This document shows positions 44,399 through 56,417 of a stretch of 64,000 nucleotides of DNA, in pieces. This DNA comes from Mycobacterium sp. MS1601 (GTDB lineage Bacteria > Actinomycetota > Actinomycetes > Mycobacteriales > Mycobacteriaceae). The stretch spans positions 5,890,001-5,954,000 of the forward strand of contig NZ_CP019420.1 of the NCBI RefSeq assembly GCF_001984215.1, written 5' to 3'. The translations under genes were made by a program, and so were the position numbers. Under the pieces are notes generated by a model. It did not search any database, had not been told where the DNA came from, and worked only from the letters and a program-made list of their open reading frames with translations. Each line of letters opens with the position of its first letter. Position 1 is the stretch's first letter.

Positions 44399-45220
44399 TC
44401 AGGTCTTGTCGTCAGTGAAGACCGCTGGCCGCTGCTGCGCGCGCGCCGCTACCGCTTCTTCGAAGTTCGAGGTGAGCAGGCGTACGTAGAGCTGGCCCAG
44501 GCCTTCTGCCTGCATGTGCCCCTCTAGGGTACCGGCGTCCAGCCCACTCCATAGCGTGCGCTTCGTCAACTCGATTCCCGGACGTGAGAACGACGCGATT
44601 CGCTCCCCCATCTCCAGGGCCGTCGCCAGCAGCTGGTCGTCGGGAACCTGCCGCGACACCAAGCCGATCCGCTCCGCTTCGACGGCGTCCACGTCGCGGC
44701 CGGTGAGCATCAGTTCGAAGGCCCGCGAGGTCCCGATCGCTCGTGGCAGCAGATAGGACAGGCCCAGTTCACTGGCGGTCAGCCCGTTGTTGATGCCGGC
44801 GGCGCGGAAGTACGCGGCCGCGCCCGCCACCCGGATGTCACAGGCCAGCGCCAAACACAGTCCGCCGCCGATGGCGGCGCCGTTCACCGCCGCGATCACG
44901 GGTTGATGCAACCGCCGCAGACCGAGAATCACATCGTCGAGCACCTGCATGGACCTCAGTCCGAAACTCGGCCGGGTCAGCCCGTCGACGTTCGGGACGC
45001 TGCCTGCGGATTTGTGGTCGGCCCCCGACGAGAATCCCCGCCCGGCGCCGGTGAGCACCACGGCCCGCACGCTGTTGTCGTCGTTGAGCTGGTCCAGCGC
45101 CTTTTTCAACGGCACCATGACGTCGAACGCCATCGAGTTCATCCGCTCGGGGCGATTCAGCGTCACCAGGGCCACCTGGTCCCGGGGGCGATCGACGAGG
45201 ACAAAGTTGTCGCTGCTCAC
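44399..45220 (-). CDS. echA12: Enoyl-CoA hydratase/isomerase family protein EchA12
   Basis: A 273-residue crotonase-fold protein. Oxyanion-hole elements are GAGRGFSSGADHKSAG and AAVNGAAIGGGLCLALACD. Members hydrate or isomerise unsaturated acyl-CoAs in fatty acid breakdown, but the exact reaction of EchA12 is not established from sequence. Placement between trx and the ABC-F gene is as in M. tuberculosis (Rv1472). No signal peptide. Confidence 0.88.
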   Translation of the reverse strand: MSSDNFVLVDRPRDQVALVTLNRPERMNSMAFDVMVPLKKALDQLNDDNSVRAVVLTGAGRGFSSGADHKSAGSVPNVDGLTRPSFGLRSMQVLDDVILGLRRLHQPVIAAVNGAAIGGGLCLALACDIRVAGAAAYFRAAGINNGLTASELGLSYLLPRAIGTSRAFELMLTGRDVDAVEAERIGLVSRQVPDDQLLATALEMGERIASFSRPGIELTKRTLWSGLDAGTLEGHMQAEGLGQLYVRLLTSNFEEAVAARAQQRPAVFTDDKT

Positions 45221-45254
45221 GGGATGGCACGTTAGCGTGTGCCATCCCGGCCGA

Positions 45255-45629
45255 TCACGCTTCTGTGGTGTTGCCGTCGGCAGCGGCCGCAGCTGCCGCC
45301 GCTTCCACGTCGAAGTCCTTCACCTGCTGGATCAAGTCCTCCAGCGCGGCGGGCGGAAGGGCGCCGGCCTGGTTGAACACCAGCTTGCCCTTCTTGAAGG
45401 CCATCAGCGTGGGGATGGACCGGATCTGCGCGGCAGCAGCCAGCTGCTGCTCGGCCTCGGTGTCGACCTTGGCGAACACCACATCGGAATGCTGCTCCGA
45501 GGACTTCGCGAACGTCGGGGCGAACGCACGGCACGGACCGCACCACGACGCCCAGAAGTCGACCAACACGATCTCGTTGTCGTTGATGGTGTCGTTGAAC
45601 TGTTCGGCTGTGATATCTCGAGTTGCCAC
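45255..45629 (-). CDS. trxB1: Thioredoxin
   Basis: A 124-residue thioredoxin starting VATRDITAEQFND at GTG 45629, with the redox site WCGPC in VLVDFWASWCGPC and the cis-Pro segment IRSIPTLMAF. A C-terminal Ala-rich tail (EAAAAAAAADGNTTEA) extends beyond the core. It reduces protein disulfides in the cytosol. The frame is open 15 codons upstream but has no better start. Equivalent of Rv1471; 34 bp before echA12 on the same strand. Confidence 0.92.
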   Translation of the reverse strand: MATRDITAEQFNDTINDNEIVLVDFWASWCGPCRAFAPTFAKSSEQHSDVVFAKVDTEAEQQLAAAAQIRSIPTLMAFKKGKLVFNQAGALPPAALEDLIQQVKDFDVEAAAAAAAADGNTTEA

Positions 45630-45671
45630 GTGGTGTTCAACGCGGTCTCTGCTGGGCGTGTTCCCGCAGAG

Positions 45672-45711
45672 CACAAACCCCGGCGGCCACGGCTGCCGCC
45701 GGGGCTTTGTG
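45672..45711 (-). terminator. Rho-independent terminator after the GH16 gene
   Basis: Arms cacaaaccccggcggc (45672-45687) and gccgccgggg-c-tttgtg (45695-45711) pair over 16 bp with one bulged base and a 7-base loop. It starts 9 bp after the GH16 stop and separates that gene from trx. Confidence 0.8.
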
Positions 45712-45720
45712 GGGTGGTTC

Positions 45721-47454
45721 TCAGAGGTCGTACACCTTCACCCAGTCGATCGTCATCTCCATCGGGAAGACGGACGTCTCGTCGGGGTCACCGGTCCAGG
45801 GATTGCCCACCGCGTTGTTGAGGATCAGGTAGTGCGGCCAGGCACCGGAGAACGGCGTCCAGTCGCCGCCGAGAGCCTCGTACTGCGCCTGCGTGATCTC
45901 GCCGACCTGCTTGCCGTCCACGTGCCAGACGATCCGGTCGGAGTACCAGTCGATGCCGTACTCGTGGAAACCCTGCGACAGGTCGACACCGATGTCGGCG
46001 TCGTTGCCGTGCAGCTTCACGTCGACGGTGTTGTCGCCCTGCGCGGGGCCGTGGATGTTGCCGGTCCAGTACTTGCTGGCGTCGATGTCGCCGAATCCGG
46101 GGAGCTCCACGATGTCGATCTCGCCCTGCCGGGGCCAGTCGAACTCGTGTCCCGGTTCCATGCCGACAGTCCAGAACGCCGGCAAGCTGCCCTGCGTGTA
46201 CGGCATCTGGATGCGGGCGACGATCCGCTGTCCCACCGTCACCGAGGCCTTGCCGTAGGTGACCAGCCGGGTGGAGGTGTAGTTGTGCGGGGCGCCGAGT
46301 CCGTCGGGAGCGGTTTCCTGCCGGGTGACGATGACGACATGGCCTTCGTCGTTGAGGTAGACATTGCCGAAGTCGGTGTAGTACTGGTTCTCGCCGGCCG
46401 ACTGGCCCCACCGACCGGTCTGCACACCCCAATACTTCAGCGCCTCGTCGATGCTGGTGAAGTTCGTCTCCCACACCAGCGGCAGATCACTGCTGTTCGG
46501 CAATCCTGATCCTGGCTGTTCCGGTTGCTGAGGTTGCCCCGGTTCCGGTGGCCCTCCGGGCTGGGCCGGTTGTCCCGGCGTGCGGTACATCTGCGTACGC
46601 AGCGACACCCAGAACGACTCGACAAAACCCGGCAGGCCGATCGGCAGCAGTCTGGCAGCCGACGGCGGCGGCGGCAGGCCGATCCATGTCATGACGTCGA
46701 CGATCATGGTGCCCACGGTGACACGACCTGCAACCAGCGCCGCGTCAGCAGTGCTGGTCTCGGCCACGGCCGCGGTGCTTGCGGTCACCTGAGCCTCCGG
46801 CGTGGCGCTCGTGAGCGCCGCCGGCACCTCGGCGATGTCACTCGCCTTTCCCGCCGGCTCGACGGCTGCGTCTGCCTCGGTCTTGACGGACACTGCCTTG
46901 ACAGAGGTCTGCGGCTCCGAGGTGTTCGTGTTCTGGTAGCCGTCGCCCGAGCCGGACGAAACCGGCTTCACCGCGGCGGTGTCTTCGCCGCTGTCCGCGG
47001 CAGCGTCATCTCCGTCGGTGTCGGTGTCGTCTTCCGCTTCGGTGTCGTCTTCCGAGCTGTCGGAATCCTCGGCGCCGGCGTCATCGGTGTCGGTGTCGGT
47101 GTCGGTGTCGTCCGCGTCGGTGTCGGTGTCGTGGGTGCCGGCGTCATCGGTGTCGCTGTCGTCGGTGTCGTTGGCATCGGTGTTCGTGGTCTCGCTGTCC
47201 GTGGATGCACCGTTGTCACTGTCCTTGTCGGCCGCACTGCTCGACGCACTGCTGGACGAACTGCTCGACGAGGCACCCGTTGACCCGTCGGCTGCAGCGG
47301 CGACACCCGCGGTCCCCATCGCTGCGCCGATCCCCGCAGCGACGACTCCGACGCCCAGCCAGTAGGTGCACGGGAGCGGTTTTTTGGAGGTCGGTTTCCT
47401 ACGTTTCTTGTTGCGCGAACCTGCGTGGGCATTCACGCGAGAGCGACCAGCCAT
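45721..47454 (-). CDS. Secreted GH16 beta-glucanase-like protein with a long acidic linker
   Basis: A 577-residue exported protein from ATG 47454. The basic N-terminus (NAHAGSRNKKRRKPTSKK) is followed by a hydrophobic helix (WLGVGVVAAGIGAAMGTAGVAAA, about 31-53), an extended export signal. Residues 55-190 are Ser/Thr/Asp/Glu-rich with runs of Asp-Thr; a Pro/Gln/Gly hinge follows near residue 320. The C-terminal 230 residues are a glycoside hydrolase family 16 domain with the catalytic GEIDIVELPG (Glu-x-Asp-x-x-Glu). GH16 enzymes cut beta-1,3 or mixed beta-glucans, galactans and related chains; the substrate here is unknown. M. tuberculosis has different genes here (fadE15, PE_PGRS29, ctpD), so this looks like a lineage-specific replacement. 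Confidence 0.88.
   Translation of the reverse strand: MAGRSRVNAHAGSRNKKRRKPTSKKPLPCTYWLGVGVVAAGIGAAMGTAGVAAAADGSTGASSSSSSSSASSSAADKDSDNGASTDSETTNTDANDTDDSDTDDAGTHDTDTDADDTDTDTDTDDAGAEDSDSSEDDTEAEDDTDTDGDDAAADSGEDTAAVKPVSSGSGDGYQNTNTSEPQTSVKAVSVKTEADAAVEPAGKASDIAEVPAALTSATPEAQVTASTAAVAETSTADAALVAGRVTVGTMIVDVMTWIGLPPPPSAARLLPIGLPGFVESFWVSLRTQMYRTPGQPAQPGGPPEPGQPQQPEQPGSGLPNSSDLPLVWETNFTSIDEALKYWGVQTGRWGQSAGENQYYTDFGNVYLNDEGHVVIVTRQETAPDGLGAPHNYTSTRLVTYGKASVTVGQRIVARIQMPYTQGSLPAFWTVGMEPGHEFDWPRQGEIDIVELPGFGDIDASKYWTGNIHGPAQGDNTVDVKLHGNDADIGVDLSQGFHEYGIDWYSDRIVWHVDGKQVGEITQAQYEALGGDWTPFSGAWPHYLILNNAVGNPWTGDPDETSVFPMEMTIDWVKVYDL
47020..47190. repeat. Hexamer-rich repeat tract coding the Asp/Thr linker
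   Basis: The plus strand is built from gtgtcg-type hexamers; four perfect cggtgt copies run at 47085-47108. On the coding strand they give repeated Asp-Thr. Copy changes would preserve frame. Confidence 0.8.
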
Positions 47455-48345
47455 TGTGCAGATACCTCGTTCGGGTGTTACGGGGTCAGCTGCTGCGCCG
47501 AGCGCGTCCGGACATGTTTTAGCCATCACACAAGAGTTCGCTGAGGGCGACCGAATACGCCGACGAAAGGTCGCCGACCGCAGGGATTTCAGTACGTGTC
47601 AAAGACTGCTTGCACTGCGGAGACGGATCGGCATTGAAACCCGTTTCCGCTGCTCTCGGGCCCGTTGGCCGGCCGTTCCCGAGTACGTGACCTCGTGGTG
47701 TTCGTCGAGGACTACGCAAGCTGAAATGTAGCTGAGTTTTTGCGCAACCGTTAGTTAAAGCGGCAACTTCATTTGCCTGCCGACTCTGTGGTCAGCGCCG
47801 AAACAGCGCTGAAATCTAACGGTTCATCAGATTGCGCTTTACCAGCAGGGATCTTCAGCAAGGTGTACTCGAATTTGCGGAAACATCAGATCGAGGCCGC
47901 TGTAACGCGCATTGCCGGGGAGTTTGCCTACGGCAAAATCGCATTCCAGAGAGGCGCCGTGAATTTAACCATAATCGGGCTTCACCTATGGCAACAACGG
48001 CTGACCGCAAGCCGGCAGATAAGCCTGACATGCGTCGACAATCGATCGACCAGCAAACTGCCGCACCAGCCATTACACCTGTGCCATTTTGCTGTGCATG
48101 CACTTCTTGGACTGTTCACAGCCCACATCCAGGGGTCGGCCTGACGAGCGTGAACTCGCCGTTCACCTGGGGATTTGTTGCCTATGAGGGCACTGGCAAG
48201 CGAAACGTCCTACCGTGGCAAACCCTCGAACAGGGGTGTCAGCGGGCCACCCGCACCGCTGGTCAGCACCACAATCTCATCGGCGTGTCGCGCAAATCGT
48301 GCATGCGTGTCGCGCGCACACCGTGATCAGGCGACAAGACTGCGG
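47455..48345. other. Long non-coding stretch between the GH16 gene and the suf operon
   Basis: About 890 bp with no convincing gene: the open frames on both strands lack recognisable motifs or good starts. Lower GC than the neighbours, especially 47690-48170. Small features: a hairpin TTTGCC-TAC-GGCAAA at 47923-47937 and an 11-bp direct repeat gcgtgtcgcgc at 48283-48293 and 48305-48315. It must contain the GH16 promoter; no strong terminator was found after sufT. Confidence 0.6.
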
Positions 48346-48686
48346 TCAGACGGTGAAGCCGAGCGCGCGCAACTGTTCGCGGCCATCTTCGGTGATCTTG
48401 TCCGGGCCCCACGGCGGGTTCCACACCCAGTTGATCTTGATCTCGCTGACCAGGCCGGCACCCACCAGAGCGGTGCGCGATTGGTCCTCGATGACATCGG
48501 TCAGCGGGCAGGCGGCCGAGGTGAGGGTCATGTCGATCAGCGCAACCCGTCCGGCCTCCGCGTCCTCGACATCAAGGCCGTACACAAGGCCGAGATCCAC
48601 CACGTTGATGCCAAGCTCGGGGTCCACCACGTCGCGCATGGCCTCTTCGACGTCGGCAAGCAGTTCTTCGTTGATCGGGGTATCGC

Positions 48687-48690
<4 letters not shown>
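48346..48690 (-). CDS. sufT: SufT-like DUF59 (MIP18) iron-sulfur assembly protein
   Basis: A 114-residue DUF59 protein from GTG 48690 (VSDTPINEELLAD). The family pattern DPELGINVVDLGLVYG and the conserved Cys in TSAACPLTD are present. Such proteins help deliver or mature Fe-S clusters. It is the last gene of the suf operon and overlaps sufU by 4 bp (GTGA). Equivalent of Rv1466. Confidence 0.9.
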
Positions 48691-51168
<2,478 letters not shown>

Positions 51169-52347
51169 TTACGCGGTTCTCGATTCGGTGATGGCTAGTT
51201 CTCGTTCGATGGCTTCGGTGAGGCGCTCGCGCACGGCGGGCACGGCGATCTTGGCGATGATCTCGTTGAAGAAACCGCGCACCACCAAGCGGCGGGCCTG
51301 CTCTTCTGGGATACCCCGGGCGCGCAGGTAGAACAACTGCTCGTCGTCGAAACGTCCCGTGGCACTGGCGTGTCCGGCGCCGACGATCTCACCGGTCTCG
51401 ATCTCCAGGTTGGGCACCGAGTCGGCGCGGGCGCCGTCGGTGAGCACCAGGTTCCGGTTGATCTCGAAGGTGTCGGTGCCGGTGGCCTCCGCGCGGATCA
51501 GCACGTCGCCGATCCACACGGTGTGGGCGTCGGGCTTGCGGGAATCCGGATCCCCTTGCAGCGCACCCTTGTACAGCACATCGGACTTGCAGTTCGGGTA
51601 AGCGTGGTCCACGAGTAGCCGCGACTCGAAGAACTGGCCGTCATCGGCGAAGTACGTGCCGAGCAACTGGGCATCGCCGCCTTGGGCGGTGAACCGGACG
51701 GTGGCCGAGGTGCGCACCACATCGCCGCCCAGGGTGACGTTGACGTGCCCCAGTACCGCGTCCTTGCCCAACTTGGCGTGGTGTGCACTGACGTGCACGG
51801 TGTCGTCGGCCCAGTCGGCAATCCAGATGACGCCCACCTTGGCGGCGTCGCCGACAATGATCTCGACGTTGTCGGCCAGGATGCCGCTGCCGCGCAGGTC
51901 CACCACCACGGTGGCCCGAGACAGCTCCTCGACGCGGATCTGCAGGTGCTCGTAGGTCACCACGCCGGCGCCGGGTCCGTCGATCACGATCTCGATGGGC
52001 TCGGCGACCTCGGTGTCCCGGGCGACGGTCACCACGGTGGCCGTCTGGAACGACGAATACGCTTGTGCGGCAACCCGATCGGTGGGAGTGCCGGCCTCTC
52101 CCAGGCGGGTGTCGTCGCGCCCGACGGTCTCCACCGTCACGCCGGGGTTCTCGGAGACGGTGATGACCGCCGACCCGGAGGTGACCGCGGACCCGTCGTG
52201 CAGGCCGCGCAGGCGCTTGAGCGGGGTGAACCGCCACAACTCGTCACGGCCGCCGGGTACCTCGAACGCGTTGACGTCGAACGAGGCGAACAGTTCGCCC
52301 TTGTTCTTGACGATGCCTTCGACAGCTTCGGTCAGGTTTTGCGTCAT
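51169..52347 (-). CDS. sufD: SufD scaffold subunit
   Basis: A 392-residue beta-helix protein of the SufB/SufD family. It pairs with SufB; the C-terminal region GQLFYLRARGIPEEQARRL is diagnostic and resembles the equivalent block of SufB. It begins directly after sufB with no intergenic bases. Together SufBC2D forms the platform on which [4Fe-4S] clusters are built. Equivalent of Rv1462. Confidence 0.94.
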   Translation of the reverse strand: MTQNLTEAVEGIVKNKGELFASFDVNAFEVPGGRDELWRFTPLKRLRGLHDGSAVTSGSAVITVSENPGVTVETVGRDDTRLGEAGTPTDRVAAQAYSSFQTATVVTVARDTEVAEPIEIVIDGPGAGVVTYEHLQIRVEELSRATVVVDLRGSGILADNVEIIVGDAAKVGVIWIADWADDTVHVSAHHAKLGKDAVLGHVNVTLGGDVVRTSATVRFTAQGGDAQLLGTYFADDGQFFESRLLVDHAYPNCKSDVLYKGALQGDPDSRKPDAHTVWIGDVLIRAEATGTDTFEINRNLVLTDGARADSVPNLEIETGEIVGAGHASATGRFDDEQLFYLRARGIPEEQARRLVVRGFFNEIIAKIAVPAVRERLTEAIERELAITESRTA

Positions 52348-53778
52348 TTAACCGACAGCACCTTCCATCTGCAGCTCGATGAGGCGGTTGAGCTCCAGCG
52401 CGTACTCCATCGGGAGTTCCTTGGCAATGGGCTCGACAAAACCGCGCACCACCATGGCCATGGCCTCGTCCTCCGTGAGGCCGCGGCTCATCAGATAGAA
52501 CATCTGGTCCTCGCTGACCTTGGAGACGGTGGCCTCGTGCCCCATGGTCACGTCGTCCTCGCGGATGTCGACGTAGGGGTAGGTGTCCGACCGGCTGATG
52601 GTATCCACCAGCAGCGCATCACATTTCACGCTCGACTTGGAGCCGTGGGCGCCCTTGTTCACCTGCACCAGGCCGCGATATGACGCACGGCCACCGCCGC
52701 GAGCCACCGACTTGGAGATGATGTTGCTCGACGTGTTGGGCGCCAGGTGCAGCATCTTGGCGCCGGTGTCCTGATGCTGCCCTTCACCTGCGAACGCCAC
52801 CGAGAGCACCTCACCCTTGGCGTGCTCACCGGTCATCCACACGGCCGGGTACTTCATGGTGACCTTGGACCCGATGTTGCCGTCGATCCATTCCATGGTG
52901 GCGCCGGCCTCGGCGCGGGCCCGCTTGGTCACCAGGTTGTAGACGTTGTTCGACCAGTTCTGGATGGTGGTGTACCGCACGCGCGCACCCGGCTTGACCA
53001 CGATCTCGACAACAGCCGAGTGCAGCGAGTCGCTCTTGTAGATGGGTGCGGTGCACCCTTCCACGTAGTGCACGTAGGAGTCTTCGTCGGCGATGATCAG
53101 CGTGCGTTCGAACTGGCCCATGTTCTCGGTGTTGATCCGGAAGTAGGCCTGCAGCGGGATATCGACATGGACGCCCTTGGGCACGTAGATGAACGACCCT
53201 CCCGACCACACCGCGGTGTTGAGCGCGGAGAACTTGTTGTCACCGGCCGGGATCACGGTGCCGAAGTACTGCTTGAACAGTTCGGGATGCTCACGCAGGC
53301 CGGAGTCGGTGTCCAGGAAGATGACGCCCTGGGCCTCGAGGTCCTCGCGGATGGAGTGGTAGACCACCTCGGACTCGTACTGCGCGGCGACACCGGAGAC
53401 CAGCCGCTGCTTCTCGGCCTCGGGGATGCCCAGCTTGTCGTAGGTGTTCTTGATGTCGGCGGGCAGGTCATCCCAGGTGGCCGCCTGCTTCTCGCTGGAG
53501 CGCACGAAGTACTTGATGTTGTCGAAGTCGATGCCGTCGAGCTCCGAACCCCAGTTGGGCATCGGCTTCTTGTCGAAAGTGCGCAGCGCCTTGAGGCGCA
53601 CGTCGAGCATCCACTCGGGTTCGCTCTTCTTGGCGGAGATGTCGCGGACGACGGCCTCGGACAGCCCACGCTGGGCGCTGGCGCCTGCGACATCGGAGTC
53701 GGACCAGCCGTAGCCGTACTTACCCAGCGAGGCGATGGTCTCCTCTTGAGTCAGTGGCGTCTCCGGTGTGAGTGTCAT
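52348..53778 (-). CDS. sufB: SufB scaffold subunit, without intein
   Basis: A 476-residue protein from ATG 53778 ([15 protein letters not shown]). Family blocks include [21 protein letters not shown] and the C-terminal [20 protein letters not shown]. The reading frame is continuous; M. tuberculosis and M. leprae carry an intein inside this gene, and none is present here. First structural gene of the operon after sufR, 82 bp downstream of it. The frame remains open upstream but reads through the sufR region as shadow. Confidence 0.95.
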   Translation of the reverse strand: MTLTPETPLTQEETIASLGKYGYGWSDSDVAGASAQRGLSEAVVRDISAKKSEPEWMLDVRLKALRTFDKKPMPNWGSELDGIDFDNIKYFVRSSEKQAATWDDLPADIKNTYDKLGIPEAEKQRLVSGVAAQYESEVVYHSIREDLEAQGVIFLDTDSGLREHPELFKQYFGTVIPAGDNKFSALNTAVWSGGSFIYVPKGVHVDIPLQAYFRINTENMGQFERTLIIADEDSYVHYVEGCTAPIYKSDSLHSAVVEIVVKPGARVRYTTIQNWSNNVYNLVTKRARAEAGATMEWIDGNIGSKVTMKYPAVWMTGEHAKGEVLSVAFAGEGQHQDTGAKMLHLAPNTSSNIISKSVARGGGRASYRGLVQVNKGAHGSKSSVKCDALLVDTISRSDTYPYVDIREDDVTMGHEATVSKVSEDQMFYLMSRGLTEDEAMAMVVRGFVEPIAKELPMEYALELNRLIELQMEGAVG

Positions 53779-53860
53779 GACGACACACTCCTTGCTCTCT
53801 GGTTGGCTTCGGCGCGGGCTGTGTGCCGAAGGTCGATCTGATGTTTCGGGGGTCGGCCGG

Positions 53861-54532
53861 TCAGCTGGTGAGCGGCACGTGGGTGGTGCAGGCGCAGTCG
53901 CCGTTGCTGATGGTCGCCAGGCGCTGTACGTGAGTACCCAACACCTCGGCCATGGCCTTGGCCTCGGCTTCACACAGTTCGGGAAACTCCTCGGCGACGT
54001 GTGACACCGGACAGTGGTGCTGACAGATCTGCACACCGCCGCCCACCTTGGCAGTGGTGGTGACGTAACCGGCTTTGGTGAACGCGTCAGCTATCCGGTC
54101 GGCACCGTCCTCGACGTCGGCGCCCTGCGGCACCCCGGTCAGGATCGACTCGATGCGGCGGCGCGCGAACATCTGAATGGCTTGGTCTCCGCCGATTTCG
54201 CGGAGCTGACGCATGGCAGCCGAGGCCAGGTCGTCGTAGGCGTGCTCGAGTTTGGCGCGCCCGGCGGAGGTCAACCGATAACGTTTGGCCGGTCTGCCAC
54301 GGCCTTCCTGCTGCCAGGCGGCGGCGGCGTTGGCCTCGGCGTCACCGGCGTCGATCAGTGCGTCGAGGTGACGCCGGACGCCGGCCGCGGACAATCCGAG
54401 CCGGTCGCCGATGGCACTTGCCGTGATGGAACCCGACTCGAGCAGCAGGCGGATTACGGCTTTACGGGTGTGTCCGTCCTGGGTGGCCGGCACGGCGTCA
54501 TGCGCACGCGGAACCTCAGAATGGATTTTCAC
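53861..54532 (-). CDS. sufR: SufR, iron-sulfur sensing repressor of the suf operon
   Basis: About 223 residues from GTG 54532. N-terminal winged helix ([21 protein letters not shown] then [12 protein letters not shown]), a basic turn [12 protein letters not shown], and a C-terminal domain with cysteines in [16 protein letters not shown] and GDCACTTHV that suit a [4Fe-4S] cluster. The holo-protein should repress the operon when clusters are plentiful. The operator palindrome sits right at the start codon. A TTG six codons earlier is an alternative start; lack of a Shine-Dalgarno sequence suggests a leaderless message. Equivalent of Rv1460. Confidence 0.9.
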   Translation of the reverse strand: MKIHSEVPRAHDAVPATQDGHTRKAVIRLLLESGSITASAIGDRLGLSAAGVRRHLDALIDAGDAEANAAAAWQQEGRGRPAKRYRLTSAGRAKLEHAYDDLASAAMRQLREIGGDQAIQMFARRRIESILTGVPQGADVEDGADRIADAFTKAGYVTTTAKVGGGVQICQHHCPVSHVAEEFPELCEAEAKAMAEVLGTHVQRLATISNGDCACTTHVPLTS

Positions 54533-54543
54533 AACACCAGTGT
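54529..54543. promoter_or_regulatory. SufR operator
   Basis: On the minus strand the sequence is ACACTGGTGTTGTGA, an exact match to the ACACT-N5-TGTGA palindrome reported for SufR upstream of the M. tuberculosis suf operon. It overlaps the proposed sufR start codon, so bound SufR would block initiation directly. Confidence 0.75.
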
Positions 54544-54716
54544 GACGCAATTACCGGGGTCGGTCTAGCAAGGTCACCCTTACATGCCGGTCCGAATTGT
54601 CACACCGGACTCGGGAATAGAGCGCCGGACCCCGGGCTGGGTCGCCGTGCTCGTGCGCCCGCACACCGCTGGGGAACCCTCACGGAGCCTCGGACTCCGG
54701 CCGTTAGTCTGCTCTG

Positions 54717-56417
54717 ATGGCCGACCGTCGACGTTCGTGGAGTTCGTCGATCGCAGGCTGGCACGGCGACGAGCGTCCCGTCGGCTCTCCGCTGAACGAG
54801 GACGAGACCGTCGCCATGCGCCGGACCCGCTGGTTCGGCGCCACCGGAACGGTGCTGATGGCGATCGGCGCCCTGGGCGCGGGCGCACGGCCGGTGGTGC
54901 AGGATCCGACGTTCGGGGTGCGGCTGCTGAACCTGCCATCGCGAATCCAGACCGTCTCGCTGACGATGACCACCACCGGTGCGGTGATGATGGCCCTGGC
55001 CTGGCTGATGCTGGGCCGGTTCGCCCTCGGCAAGCGCAAGATGTCGCGCAGCCAACTGGATCGCACGCTGGTGCTGTGGATGCTGCCGCTGCTGGTGGCA
55101 CCACCGATGTACAGCAAGGATGTCTACTCCTACCTGGCGCAGAGCCAGATCGCCCGCGACGGTCAGGACCCCTACGTCGTGGGGCCGGCACCGGGCCTGG
55201 GGCTCGACCATGTGTTCACGCTCTCGGTGCCCAGTCTCTGGCGCGAGACCCCGGCGCCCTACGGCCCACTGTTCCTGTGGCTCGGCGAAGGCATCTCGGC
55301 CCTGACCGGCGAGAACATCGTCTGGGCGGTGCTGTGCCACCGGCTGGTGGTGCTGGTGGGCGTGGGTCTGATCGTCTGGGCCACCCCGCGGCTGGCGCGT
55401 CGCTGCGGGGTCGCCGAAGTGTCCGCGCTGTGGCTGGGTCCCACCAATCCCCTGCTGTTCATGCACCTGGTGGCGGGCATCCACAACGAGGCGTTGATGC
55501 TGGGCCTGATGCTCGCAGGCACCGAATTCGCCCTGCGTGGGGTCGAAGGCACCCACCGGCTGATCCCCCGGCCACTGCGCCTGCCCCGCGGCCGGGTGCA
55601 GTGGGCCGCGTGGGCGCCTCTGGGGCTGTTGGTGGCGGGCACCGTCCTGATCACCCTGTCGTCGCAGGTCAAGTTGCCGTCGCTGCTGGCGCTGGGTTTC
55701 GTCGCGATGGCCCTGGCCTGTCGATGGGGCGGCAGCTTCAGAGCCTTCTTGATCGCCAGCTGCAGCCTGGGTGCGGTGTCACTGGCCGTCATGGTCGTCA
55801 TCGGCTGGGCCAGCGGTCTCGGATTCGGCTGGCTGTTCACCCTGGGCACGGCCAACGTGGTGCGCAGTTGGATGTCGCCGCCCACGCTGATCGCCCTGGG
55901 CACCGGCCAGGTGGGCATCCTGCTGGGGCTCGGCGACCACACCACCGCGGTACTGGGCCTGACTCGCGCCATCGGCGTGCTGATCATCACGGTGGTGGTC
56001 AGCTGGCTGCTGCTCTCGGTGCTGCGCGGCCGGCTGCATCCGGTCGGCGGGCTCGGCGTGGCCCTGGGAGCCACACTCCTGCTGTCGCCGGTGGTGCAGC
56101 CCTGGTATCTGCTCTGGGCCATCATTCCGCTGGCGTGCTGGGCCACCCGTCCGGGCTTTCGCACCGCGGCCATCGTCGGGACCTTGGTGGTCGGGATCTT
56201 CGGCCCCACCGCCAACGGGGACCGGTTCGCGCTCTTCCAGATCGTCGATGCGACCGTGGCCAGCACGATCATCGTGCTGATCCTCATCGGCCTCACCTTC
56301 CGACGGCTGCCCTGGCGCGCGGTGGCGCCGCCGGTCAGCGAAACCGACCCGCCGGAACCCCCGGGAGCACCACGATCAACCCGCACCACACCCGACGCCT
56401 ACGCTGAGTCTCCGTGA
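54717..56417 (+). CDS. mptB: MptB-like alpha-1,6-mannosyltransferase (GT-C)
   Basis: A 566-residue polytopic membrane enzyme with at least 12 hydrophobic segments. The first large periplasmic loop has PPMYSKDVYSYLAQSQI, the acidic motif region typical of GT-C mannosyltransferases using polyprenyl-phosphate mannose. It corresponds to Rv1459c (mptB), proposed to start the mannan backbone of lipomannan. ATG 54717; TAGTCT lies 9 bp upstream as a possible -10 of a leaderless promoter. It diverges from sufR and overlaps the ABC gene by GTGA. Confidence 0.88.
   Translation: MADRRRSWSSSIAGWHGDERPVGSPLNEDETVAMRRTRWFGATGTVLMAIGALGAGARPVVQDPTFGVRLLNLPSRIQTVSLTMTTTGAVMMALAWLMLGRFALGKRKMSRSQLDRTLVLWMLPLLVAPPMYSKDVYSYLAQSQIARDGQDPYVVGPAPGLGLDHVFTLSVPSLWRETPAPYGPLFLWLGEGISALTGENIVWAVLCHRLVVLVGVGLIVWATPRLARRCGVAEVSALWLGPTNPLLFMHLVAGIHNEALMLGLMLAGTEFALRGVEGTHRLIPRPLRLPRGRVQWAAWAPLGLLVAGTVLITLSSQVKLPSLLALGFVAMALACRWGGSFRAFLIASCSLGAVSLAVMVVIGWASGLGFGWLFTLGTANVVRSWMSPPTLIALGTGQVGILLGLGDHTTAVLGLTRAIGVLIITVVVSWLLLSVLRGRLHPVGGLGVALGATLLLSPVVQPWYLLWAIIPLACWATRPGFRTAAIVGTLVVGIFGPTANGDRFALFQIVDATVASTIIVLILIGLTFRRLPWRAVAPPVSETDPPEPPGAPRSTRTTPDAYAESP

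Noticed and set aside
47773..48326. Open frames of 123 and 164 codons in the GH16-suf gap
   Set aside because: They overlap each other in different frames and have no Shine-Dalgarno site, domain or membrane pattern.
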